64,000 bases of DNA from an uncultured Maribacter sp. (GTDB lineage: Bacteria; Bacteroidota; Bacteroidia; Flavobacteriales; Flavobacteriaceae): assembly GCF_947500405.1 (NCBI RefSeq), contig NZ_CANMRY010000001.1:372001-436000 (forward strand), given 5' to 3'. This document shows, in pieces, positions 7,666 through 16,237 of the stretch. A program made the position numbers and the translations under genes. Within the stretch, counting starts at the first letter, position 1; each line of letters starts with the position of its first letter. The notes beneath the pieces were generated by a model that saw only the letters and a program-made list of their open reading frames with translations, was not told where the DNA came from and searched no databases.

Positions 7666-9840
7666 TTATTGAACTGTTAATTGAATTGTTTGTAAATCTT
7701 TTTCTAGAGAAGATGTACCAACGGATATTGTAAACGTTCCTGGCTCTACCACTTTTTCCATATTTTGATTAAGCACATTCAATTCATCAAAACCTAAATT
7801 AAATGTTACTGTTTTAGTCTCACCTGGTTTTAGTGTAATTCGTTCAAATCCTTTTAGCAATTTTAAGTAACGTCCAACTGAGGCAAAGTCATCACGAACA
7901 TACATTTGTACCACTTCATCTCCCGTTCTATCACCTGTATTTGTTATATCAACCGAAACTAAAGTTGAACCATCAGCATCAATAGTGTTGTTTTCTAATT
8001 TTGGTGTACTGTACTTAAAAGTAGTATAACTTAAACCATACCCAAATGGGAATAATGGTGATTTGTCTTTAAATCTATATAAACCTTTGCCTGAACCAAT
8101 GAAATCAGGACGCTCTAAATAAGTTACTGGAACCTGCCCTACTGAGCGAGGGAAAGACATGGTTAGTTTTCCACCTGGGTTTACATCGCCAAAAATAACA
8201 TTGGCAACAGCATCACCTGCTCGCATGCCACCATACCACGTTTCAAGAACTGAAGGAATATTTTCGGCAATATAATTTATAGATAATGGACGACCATTAA
8301 TTAGAACAACAATTACTGGTTTTCCTGTTTTATAAATCAACTCTACTAATTCTTTTTGAACGCCGTACAAATCAAGATCAGAACGATCTCCACCTTCGCC
8401 ACATGTTTTGTGAGAACTACCCACAACTAAAACAACAGCATCCGATTTTTTTGCTGCAGAAACAGCATCTGAAAATCCATCTTTCGAAAAACTATCAATA
8501 TCGCAGCCTTTAGCGTAGTTTATTTTTACGTTTTTACCTACTTTTTTCTTTAAACCATCTAAAACTGAAACATAATATGGTGGCAATCCTGAATAGCCAC
8601 CCAATAATTTATATGTTCCTTTTTTAGGTCTTTCTTCATGAGCGTTAGGCCCAATGACTGCTAAGGATTTGATTTTTGATAGATCTAGCGGCAAAAGATT
8701 GTTATCATTTTTTAGCATGATTATAGATTTTTCTGCCATTTCCAATGCAAACTCACGATGTTCATCAGTACCAGCTTCTACAGTTTCCTCGTCAATCTGT
8801 TTTGGTTCTGTATCAAATAAACCTAATTTATATTTTGCTGTCAAAATACGTGATGTGGCTTTGTCTATATACTTCATCAATGCAGGATCCTGCGTTATTG
8901 TATCCTTCAATACATTGATGTGATAAGTAGATAGGTCAACATTTTTCCCAATTACCAAGTCCATATCAACACCCGCCTTTAATCCCAAAATAGCTGCTTT
9001 AGCTCTGGTTTCAGGAATAAAATGCATAGTCTCTAACCTCCCAACATCATTATTATCAGAAACAATAAAACCGTCAAAACCTAGTTCATCTCGTAAAATA
9101 TCCTTTAATAACCAGGTATTCATGTGGCATGGTACACCATTAAAATCTTGATGACCAGGCATAACAGAACCTACCTGAGCTTCCTTTACTGCGGCCTCAA
9201 ACGACGGAAGGTAAACCTCACGTAAACGACGTTCAGACATATCGCTAAATCCACCATTTATACCACGGCGGTTTTCAGGATATCCAACAAAATGTTTAGC
9301 TGTTGCAATAACATGATTTTCATCAAATTGCTCATCGCCTTCACCTTGCAAACCTTGGATAAATGCAACGCCCATTCGAGAAACTAGATAAGGGTCTTCT
9401 CCATAAGATTCTTCAACGCGACCATAGCGAGCATCTCCAGCGAAAACATCTAAATTAGGAGAGTAACAATGTGTTACCCCTAAAGCACGAGCTTCTTTTG
9501 CTGTTTGAGTAGCCATTTTTTTTATTAACTCTGGTTCCCAGGTTGAGGCGCACGCCACTGCTTGTGGATAAACCGTTGTATTACCGTAATAATCAAGAAC
9601 GAGCCATAGTCCATGCAATGCTTCTCCATATTTCATAACAGGAATACCCAACCTTTCATTGGCAGGTGCATCCTGAATCATTTCTGTCATCTTTTCCTCT
9701 AAAGTCATCTGACTTATTAAATCTTCAACTTTTGAGGCGATTTCAGAATCTTTTTTACTTGTGGTTTCTGTTGTACTATCTTTTGAATCACAATTTAATA
9801 ATGTGGTTATAACAAAAACTACTAATACTAATTTCTTCAT
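7666..9840 (-). CDS. GH3 beta-glycosidase lipoprotein
   Basis: A 724-residue lipoprotein (TTLLNC, Cys about residue 17). Domain order is that of GH3: a TIM barrel (about 35-350), an alpha/beta sandwich (about 365-590) and a C-terminal FN3-like domain (about 640-720). The nucleophile Asp should be D262 in DGFIVSDNND. Substrate-binding signatures ATAKHFVGYPENRRG and GYGLSYTTF are present. Family members cleave beta-glucosides or beta-xylosides. In this locus xylose release seems most likely, and the neighbouring GH43 supports that, but specificity cannot be decided from sequence. The start codon lies 23 bp from the end of the GH5 gene, so the two probably share a transcript. Confidence 0.9.
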   Translation of the reverse strand: MKKLVLVVFVITTLLNCDSKDSTTETTSKKDSEIASKVEDLISQMTLEEKMTEMIQDAPANERLGIPVMKYGEALHGLWLVLDYYGNTTVYPQAVACASTWEPELIKKMATQTAKEARALGVTHCYSPNLDVFAGDARYGRVEESYGEDPYLVSRMGVAFIQGLQGEGDEQFDENHVIATAKHFVGYPENRRGINGGFSDMSERRLREVYLPSFEAAVKEAQVGSVMPGHQDFNGVPCHMNTWLLKDILRDELGFDGFIVSDNNDVGRLETMHFIPETRAKAAILGLKAGVDMDLVIGKNVDLSTYHINVLKDTITQDPALMKYIDKATSRILTAKYKLGLFDTEPKQIDEETVEAGTDEHREFALEMAEKSIIMLKNDNNLLPLDLSKIKSLAVIGPNAHEERPKKGTYKLLGGYSGLPPYYVSVLDGLKKKVGKNVKINYAKGCDIDSFSKDGFSDAVSAAKKSDAVVLVVGSSHKTCGEGGDRSDLDLYGVQKELVELIYKTGKPVIVVLINGRPLSINYIAENIPSVLETWYGGMRAGDAVANVIFGDVNPGGKLTMSFPRSVGQVPVTYLERPDFIGSGKGLYRFKDKSPLFPFGYGLSYTTFKYSTPKLENNTIDADGSTLVSVDITNTGDRTGDEVVQMYVRDDFASVGRYLKLLKGFERITLKPGETKTVTFNLGFDELNVLNQNMEKVVEPGTFTISVGTSSLEKDLQTIQLTVQ

Positions 9841-9863
9841 TTCTTTAAAATTGGTTATACTAT

Positions 9864-11258
9864 TTAATCAAAATTCCGAAGCCCTGGAACAATTTTTATA
9901 TTTAAATTTATTCTATTATTTGGCCATTTTAAAACAATTAGTTTTTGGCTTTGTGGGTCCCAAATAAAATTTGATGGATTTACGTCTTTGGAGCATTTAT
10001 AAATTTCAAGTCCTACGTTTTTTAAAGGATTGTAATACATAACAATATCGTCATCAATTAAAATGGAGAAACCATCAGGATAATGCCTATTAGCACCAAT
10101 AAATATTTTTGATGCGCCTTTACTGTTATCTGGTTTTATTTTAAGACCTAAAGTCCTCGTAGCATGATTGAACAAAAAGGAATCAATATCACCTGCAATA
10201 GTTTGAGGAAAGGGTCTTGATATTACATCGGTAATATATTTACGCTCTACGGTTCCTGCATCAGTGCTATCGCTAAAAATTGACCAAGTTGATGGCCCTC
10301 CTGACAGAAAATGTTGCATCGTTCTGTTTCCTAAAAACCAAGCTTTTATGGAGCCTACTCCCATACGGTCAAAAACTTCGGCTGTTCTAATATATAGTTC
10401 ACGATATTTTAGTTGCCCTAATTTACCATCTATAAGGGTGTCAGTTGTTGCAAAAGTTGGAAACCCCCATTCTCCAATTAGAATTGGAGCTTTTAACATA
10501 TCAGATTCTTTATCAAATCTGTCCATATTTCGCTTAATAAAATCGATATCATTTTGGTATATATGAGGTGCAAAAATGATATTTTTTCTGTTAATAGGCG
10601 CGGTTATTTCAGAATACTGGTTGTTATCTATTTTCTCTCCTTTATTCATAAAAATAGACTGAAACAGTATCATTTTATCCACATTTATTTTTTGACTCTC
10701 ATCAATTATCTTTTGATAAAGCGGAATAAGGTATTTATTTGTAAGATTTTCATAAGAAATATCCATGGTTAATTTCCTTGGTTCGTTAACGACATCATAC
10801 CCCAAAACAGCAGGGTCATCGGCATATCTATTCCATATCACTTTCCATGCATCTATATAAGTACTATATTCATTCTTTTTATTTTGCCAGAATTCTTCCC
10901 AGATAAATTTATCAACGCCATAAACCGTCATTTTAAAAACAGTTTTAATGTCGTGATTTTTACCTAAAGCTACTAGAGAATCTAATTTCCGAAGATATTT
11001 TAGCTCAAGTTTACCTCCTGGAAAACTACTAAGCTTACCCAACTCTAAACGAATTACTTGCGAATTAGCACCCATTCTTACCATACGGGCATAATCATCA
11101 CTATTAAAAAAGACTTCCCCTTTATGGTCATTTGTATTTACAACAAATCCACGAGGTATTATATGGCGTCCTTGTTCATCTCTTAAACCATGCTTTATTT
11201 GCGCAAAAGATAAAAAAGATGCAAAAAGAAACATTCCTAAAACAAATTTGATTTTCAT
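9864..11258 (-). CDS. GH5-like secreted glycoside hydrolase
   Basis: A 464-residue protein with a signal peptide (cleavage after LSFAQ, about residue 20). The barrel (about 25-350) has a GH5 layout: the opening LRDEQGRHIIPRGFVVNTND, the acid/base in YDVVNEP (E159) and the nucleophile in LIGEWGFP (E263). The C-terminal ~90 residues form a beta domain of the kind found in endoglycoceramidase-like GH5 proteins. The subfamily is not determined. No lipobox is present, so the protein is periplasmic or secreted. It follows the strong hairpin that ends the SusC/SusD transcript and thus may have its own promoter; a degenerate sequence partly resembling the 20-bp element lies at 11301-11320. It leads the GH5-GH3-GH43 group. 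Confidence 0.82.
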   Translation of the reverse strand: MKIKFVLGMFLFASFLSFAQIKHGLRDEQGRHIIPRGFVVNTNDHKGEVFFNSDDYARMVRMGANSQVIRLELGKLSSFPGGKLELKYLRKLDSLVALGKNHDIKTVFKMTVYGVDKFIWEEFWQNKKNEYSTYIDAWKVIWNRYADDPAVLGYDVVNEPRKLTMDISYENLTNKYLIPLYQKIIDESQKINVDKMILFQSIFMNKGEKIDNNQYSEITAPINRKNIIFAPHIYQNDIDFIKRNMDRFDKESDMLKAPILIGEWGFPTFATTDTLIDGKLGQLKYRELYIRTAEVFDRMGVGSIKAWFLGNRTMQHFLSGGPSTWSIFSDSTDAGTVERKYITDVISRPFPQTIAGDIDSFLFNHATRTLGLKIKPDNSKGASKIFIGANRHYPDGFSILIDDDIVMYYNPLKNVGLEIYKCSKDVNPSNFIWDPQSQKLIVLKWPNNRINLNIKIVPGLRNFD

Positions 11259-11344
11259 TTAGATAGTATATTTTAAGCAATATACACTTCATAAATAAAA
11301 TTTGCAACCTGTACTATGCCTATGTATTATTAAATATATTTAAA

Positions 11345-11378
11345 AAAAAGACCAGAATAAAATTATTCTGGTCTTTTT
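11345..11378 (-). terminator. Strong hairpin terminator after susD
   Basis: A perfect 16-bp inverted repeat (AAAAAGACCAGAATAA / TTATTCTGGTCTTTTT, 2-nt spacer) lies about 25 bp past the susD stop codon. The A and T tracts on both sides make it usable in both directions. It should separate the GH78-SusC-SusD transcript from the GH5-GH3-GH43 group. Confidence 0.85.
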
Positions 11379-11403
11379 AAAAAAACTAACTCAAAAATAA
11401 CTA

Positions 11404-12981
11404 CTATCTATATCCATTATTTGTTGGATCTGATTCTAACAAAGCTGGATTCTGTTGTAATTCTTGTAAAGGAATTGGTAATAAAACATGATAAGGTCTT
11501 ATGTTAACATTAGGTTCCCAAAAACGGTATTCCAAATTTTGAACAACATCTAACAATATACCCCAACGAATTAAGTCATATCTTCTATGCGCTTCTGCAG
11601 CTAATTCCCACTTTCTCTCATCATAAATGGCTTCTCTAAACTCTGTCTGAGTTAATCCCAAAATAGCTTCCGCTTCTCCAACTGTAGCAAAAGCACGCTC
11701 TCTTACATCTCTAATATATTCAAAAGCATCATTAGGGTTTCCTCCGGCACGTTCATTTTCACACTCAGCTGCCATTAAATGCACATCAGCCATTCTAAAC
11801 ACCATTCTATTATCAGAATGATTAAAACGAGGTGAAGTATCTAAATCAAGATTCCAAAATTTAGCCATGTAAGGGAAATTTAAATCAAAACCTAAATAAT
11901 TATCTACAATATTTAATTCTCTTCTTAAATCGTTTAAAGGAAATTTTTCTGCAAAATCTTTAGATGCAACTTGTAATCCAGTACCATTAAAGGCTTCACC
12001 TCTAGCAGTAAGAGCTTCTCTTAAAGCATTTCTTTCAGAAGTATTTGCAGGTTCATCTCTTAAACGTGGATTAAACATACTTGGTCTCCAACTATTATTC
12101 CCAGCAAAAGAAAAACCTGGAAATGCAGGGTCATATATACCTTCTATATCTCTGGCAAAATCTAAGGACCAAATAATCTCATCATTATACTCGTTTAGAG
12201 GATCAAAAACTTCATTATAAGTCGGTAATAATCTATGAGGCGATTGGTCAATGATTTCATTACATTTTGCTAAACCGGCGTCCCAATCTTGCTGTTTCAT
12301 ATAAATCTTAGCCTCAATAATAGCCGCTGCCCATTTGGAAGCCCTTCCTCTATCTGCATCTGAATAAGAATCAGGTAAATGGGTTTGCGCAAATTGCAAA
12401 TCTTCTATTATAAAATCAATTATAGTTTCTTTATCTGTTCTTCCTAATTGGCTAATTTCTTCAAGAGTTAATACTTCTGTATAAAAAGGAGCATCACCCC
12501 AAAGGTTTGTAATGTGCCAGTAACAAAGAGCTCGTAAAAATCTTGCCTCTGCAATCATTAGAGTACGCTCCTCTTCTAAAATAGCCTCGTTACCTGTAAG
12601 CCTATCAATAATAATAGTAGAATTAAATACTACTCTATATAAATCTTTCCAAGTATCGGAAACACTCATTTTTTGAACAGATACATCGGCTAGCGCTTCA
12701 TTTAAAGTATAGTTACCTATAGGTTGTACAAAATTTGCCGCACGATTTGGCTCTATAATATCCGTACCATTATCATAAAAATGATCTAAACCTACTTGCC
12801 CATAAATGGAATTATTCTTTAATATGGCATAAGTACCATTAATTGCTTGTTTTGCATCATTCTCCGATGCAAAAAACGTTTCTGGTGCAATAATTGCTCT
12901 TGGCTCTTCTTCTAAAAACTTCTCACATCCAAAAAAGGAGAATACTACGAAGATGTATAAAAATATATTCTTTGTTTTCAT
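11404..12981 (-). CDS. susD: SusD/RagB-family glycan-binding lipoprotein
   Basis: A 525-residue lipoprotein (FSFFGC, Cys about residue 19). It has the SusD opening (CEKFLEEEPRAIIAPETFF), a TPR-rich helical core (AEARFLRALCYWHITNLWGD) and the C-terminal RagB/SusD signature (YDERKWELAAEAHRRYDLIRWG). SusD proteins sit on the outer face of the outer membrane as the lid of a SusC transporter and bind the glycan. It lies 10 bp after susC and has the same orientation, the usual paired arrangement. A perfect hairpin terminator follows. No domain loss is seen. The glycan specificity, probably ulvan oligosaccharide, is inferred from the surrounding enzymes. Confidence 0.95.
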   Translation of the reverse strand: MKTKNIFLYIFVVFSFFGCEKFLEEEPRAIIAPETFFASENDAKQAINGTYAILKNNSIYGQVGLDHFYDNGTDIIEPNRAANFVQPIGNYTLNEALADVSVQKMSVSDTWKDLYRVVFNSTIIIDRLTGNEAILEEERTLMIAEARFLRALCYWHITNLWGDAPFYTEVLTLEEISQLGRTDKETIIDFIIEDLQFAQTHLPDSYSDADRGRASKWAAAIIEAKIYMKQQDWDAGLAKCNEIIDQSPHRLLPTYNEVFDPLNEYNDEIIWSLDFARDIEGIYDPAFPGFSFAGNNSWRPSMFNPRLRDEPANTSERNALREALTARGEAFNGTGLQVASKDFAEKFPLNDLRRELNIVDNYLGFDLNFPYMAKFWNLDLDTSPRFNHSDNRMVFRMADVHLMAAECENERAGGNPNDAFEYIRDVRERAFATVGEAEAILGLTQTEFREAIYDERKWELAAEAHRRYDLIRWGILLDVVQNLEYRFWEPNVNIRPYHVLLPIPLQELQQNPALLESDPTNNGYR

Positions 12982-12991
12982 ATTAATTTTA

Positions 12992-15900
12992 TTAAAAAGT
13001 TACGTTAAGACCAAGGGTTACAACTCTTGGATTTGGATATTGTGCACTTAAATATCCTAGCGCTATATTACCATACCGAGTATTTGATGAGTTAAAGTTG
13101 TTAGCCTCAGGTTCAATCAATCTCGTTTTAGAGAACAACAATAAGTTACTTCCTGATAGGTATAAAGTTGCATTTTTAATACCGTCTAAGCCCATTTTAT
13201 CTGTTGGGAAGTTATATGCTAATCGAACTGACTTAAGACGAATATGAGAACCATCTTCTACATATTCTGAATTAGGAGGTGTATTCGTAACAGAATCAGC
13301 ACCTGCTCTAGGAATATTAGAGGTTGGGTTATCCACCGTCCAACGATCACGTAAATCTCCAAACTTAACCGCTTCTCCACGATTAAAATAATTGTTTCTC
13401 ATGTTTAGGTTGTAAACCTCATTACCTGTTGTTCCTTGAAAGAAAAATGAGAAATCTAGATTCTTGTAAGAAAAGGAGTTTTCGAACCCGAAAATTAAAT
13501 CAGGAAATGGACTTCCCAAAACTACATTATCTTCAGTCGAAATAATGCCATCACCATTTAAATCTTCATATCTTGCTCCTCCAACAACTTGTGCGGTTAG
13601 CCCAGAAGCGTCAATTTCTTCTTGACTTTTCCAAGTTCCTAAATAATTTACCCCTGTAAAAACTGGAACTGATTCACCTACTATTAATCGTGTATTTCCA
13701 GAACCTATGATTGGGTCTACAACAAGATCTTGAGATTGCTTACCACCAAGATCTAATATCTTATTTTTATTTGCAGCTAAGGTCAAAGTAGTATTCCAGC
13801 TAAAGTTATCATTTGTTACATTAGTAGAATTCACTAATAATTCCCATCCTTTATTTTCTAGTGCACCAATATTTTGTAATTGACTTTCAAAGCCAGTTTG
13901 TCTTGGTATAGTAACATCTAATAACAGGTCGTTTGTTTCTTTTTGGTAATAGTTAAACTCCGTAAAAAGTCTTCCATTGAACAAAGATGCTTCTATAGCA
14001 ATATCAAATGAAGTGGTGGTTTCCCAAAATAGGTTTGGATTTGCAGGTCTACCTAAAGTTAATCCAGGCACTTCCGATCCATTTAGAGTCGTATTTGCTT
14101 CTTCATATACACCTTTTGTTCTAAAAGGGTCAATTGCCTGATTACCAGACTTACCCCAACTAGCTCTTAACTTTAAATCTGAAAACAAGTTCTGATTTTG
14201 CATAAATTCCTCTTCACTAATTTTCCAAGCTGCTGCTACAGAAGGATAGAATTCATATTTATTTCCTGGTGCAAAAACAGAACTACCATCTGTTCTTCCT
14301 ACTAAGGTTAATAAATATTTATCTTTATAATCATAGTTTATTCTTCCAAAAAAAGATGCAATTTGAAATCCTCTATAACCACTACTTACAACAGCTCTAA
14401 TTGGATCAGAAAACCCTAAATTATTAAATCCAGTCGCATCACTGGTAATACCAGCCGCTTCAGCTTCCGTAGTTTCTGTAGATACTTTTTGAAAAGAAGC
14501 TCCTGCAAGTACCGTTAAGCTATTATCTTCATTAATATCCGTCCTAAACTGTATAGTATTTTCGTTATTCCAACCCGTACTTGCTACCGTTCTTACACTC
14601 GCTGTTCCTCCATCGGTTACACCTATAGCAAGATTACCTGGTAACTGACTAGAATTAAATCTATTTCGCTTTGTATTATTAAATTCCGGGCTAAATGTAG
14701 AACGTATAGTCCAAGCTGGCGCTGGTTTATATTCTAAATAAGCTGTAGCTAATAAGTTATTTGTAAAAGTTTCATTAGTATTCAGCTCAAAATTTGCAAG
14801 CGGGTTGTTAAAAGGAGAACCAACAACATCGTTAAAGCCATTATAAGTACCATCATCATTAAACGCTGGTTGCGTACGCAATGTTCCAAATGCATTAGCT
14901 GCAAAAGAAGTAAGTGCATTGTTTTGTTTTATTCTAGAGTAATTAATACGGAAACCTGCTTTTACTTTATCACTTAGGTTTATATCTAAATTAGATCTAA
15001 AAATAAACTTTTCTATACCAGAACTCTTTACAATACCTTCTTGATTAAAGTAGTTTAAAGAGTTATAGTAATTAACATTTTCAGATGCACCTGCAATAGA
15101 TACATCTGCATTATAAATTGGCGCTGGACCCGTTGTTAAATCAACCCAATCATTATTAGGATAGGTAGACGCTGCATCAGGAAATGGAGCTGCCACTGAC
15201 CTAAACTCTGCATGTTCATTAGTAAAGGCAATTTGCTCTTCTTGTGTAAGTCGGTCTGGAAGCTCAGGTAACATTTGCATACTAGTGTATAGATTAACAC
15301 TTACTTCTGGTTTTCCTGTTCCAGCACTACGACCACTTTTGGTTGTAACTAAAACCACACCGTTTGCTCCTCTTGAACCATAAATAGCAATAGAAGAAGC
15401 ATCCTTTAATATTTGAATAGACTTGATGTCATTCGCGTTAATATTGTTTAAATTAAAGTTGTTTCCAACTACAATTCCATCAATAACCCAAAGAGGCTCA
15501 TTACTTCCTGTAATAGAATTTCCACCTCGAATTCTAATAGCTGTACCAGCACCAGGAGAACCACTTGATTGTGTTACTTGAACACCTGCTGCCCTACCTT
15601 GTAATACTTGATCTACCCTAGAAGAAGGAACCTGAGTAATATCTTCAGAGCTTACTGAAGCAACAGAACCTGTAAGATCCTTTTTCGTTGAAGTACCATA
15701 ACCAATAACTACTACTTCATCTAGTGCGTTATCTGCTTCTAAAATAACATTAATTTGTGTTTGGCTACCAACAAGAATTTCTTTTGTAGTATAACCTACA
15801 TAAGAAAAAACAAGCGTACTTCCTTCATCTGCTTTTATTGTATAATTTCCATCAAAATCAGCAGTTGTTCCAACTGTAGATCCTTTAACGACAACAGTTG

Positions 15901-16039
15901 CCCCTAGTAAAGGTTGCCCATCTGCCATTATACTTCCTTTTACTGTCTGCTCTTGTGCCATTGCCAAGTTGGACAATAGAAAAAAAGCAAATATCCAAGA
16001 TAGTTTAAGTCCCAGATATTTTTTGAGTGTTAGTTTCAT
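12992..16039 (-). CDS. susC: SusC-family TonB-dependent outer-membrane transporter
   Basis: A 1015-residue protein with a signal peptide (cleavage after NLAMAQ, about residue 29), a carboxypeptidase-regulatory-like domain (about 33-115, VKGSIMADGQPLLGATVVVK), a TonB-box/plug region (VVIGYGTSTKKDLTGSVASV; plug about 120-240, with RIRGGNSITGSNEPLWVIDG) and a beta-barrel that ends RVVTLGLNVTF. This is the standard SusC layout and length. It would import oligosaccharides made by the surface lyases, together with the SusD partner 10 bp downstream. A copy of the 20-bp element ends 54 bp before the start codon, which suggests co-regulation with the lyases and the GH78 gene. No ECF sigma/anti-sigma pair is next to it. 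Confidence 0.96.
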   Translation of the reverse strand: MKLTLKKYLGLKLSWIFAFFLLSNLAMAQEQTVKGSIMADGQPLLGATVVVKGSTVGTTADFDGNYTIKADEGSTLVFSYVGYTTKEILVGSQTQINVILEADNALDEVVVIGYGTSTKKDLTGSVASVSSEDITQVPSSRVDQVLQGRAAGVQVTQSSGSPGAGTAIRIRGGNSITGSNEPLWVIDGIVVGNNFNLNNINANDIKSIQILKDASSIAIYGSRGANGVVLVTTKSGRSAGTGKPEVSVNLYTSMQMLPELPDRLTQEEQIAFTNEHAEFRSVAAPFPDAASTYPNNDWVDLTTGPAPIYNADVSIAGASENVNYYNSLNYFNQEGIVKSSGIEKFIFRSNLDINLSDKVKAGFRINYSRIKQNNALTSFAANAFGTLRTQPAFNDDGTYNGFNDVVGSPFNNPLANFELNTNETFTNNLLATAYLEYKPAPAWTIRSTFSPEFNNTKRNRFNSSQLPGNLAIGVTDGGTASVRTVASTGWNNENTIQFRTDINEDNSLTVLAGASFQKVSTETTEAEAAGITSDATGFNNLGFSDPIRAVVSSGYRGFQIASFFGRINYDYKDKYLLTLVGRTDGSSVFAPGNKYEFYPSVAAAWKISEEEFMQNQNLFSDLKLRASWGKSGNQAIDPFRTKGVYEEANTTLNGSEVPGLTLGRPANPNLFWETTTSFDIAIEASLFNGRLFTEFNYYQKETNDLLLDVTIPRQTGFESQLQNIGALENKGWELLVNSTNVTNDNFSWNTTLTLAANKNKILDLGGKQSQDLVVDPIIGSGNTRLIVGESVPVFTGVNYLGTWKSQEEIDASGLTAQVVGGARYEDLNGDGIISTEDNVVLGSPFPDLIFGFENSFSYKNLDFSFFFQGTTGNEVYNLNMRNNYFNRGEAVKFGDLRDRWTVDNPTSNIPRAGADSVTNTPPNSEYVEDGSHIRLKSVRLAYNFPTDKMGLDGIKNATLYLSGSNLLLFSKTRLIEPEANNFNSSNTRYGNIALGYLSAQYPNPRVVTLGLNVTF

Positions 16040-16093
16040 AAAAATTTAGTTTAATTGTTAATATTTTCCTAAATTATATACTAATAAATTACG

Positions 16094-16113
16094 AACTATC
16101 CTGCTCTGTACTG
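16094..16113 (-). promoter_or_regulatory. Recurrent 20-bp PUL element, copy 4
   Basis: Gene-strand sequence CAGTACAGAGCAGGATAGTT, the copy closest to consensus. It ends 54 bp before the susC start codon. Confidence 0.65.
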
Positions 16114-16237
16114 TTAAGAAGAATAAAAAAAAATATTTTACTGTTTTCTTAATGTTTAGTTACTTTTTAAATGTGTTGACTTGCATTTTTTTTAAAATAC
16201 CATGTACAAGTCAACACCATTAAGTATATAAATAATT

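Noticed and set aside
8654..8923. Plus-strand reading frame opposite the GH3 gene
   Set aside because: It is the antisense shadow of a conserved catalytic gene and has no recognisable domain.
11301..11320. GGCATAGTACAGGTTGCAAA as an eighth copy of the 20-bp element before the GH5 gene
   Set aside because: Only the AGTACAG part matches and the GCAGGATAGT core is absent, so it is not counted.
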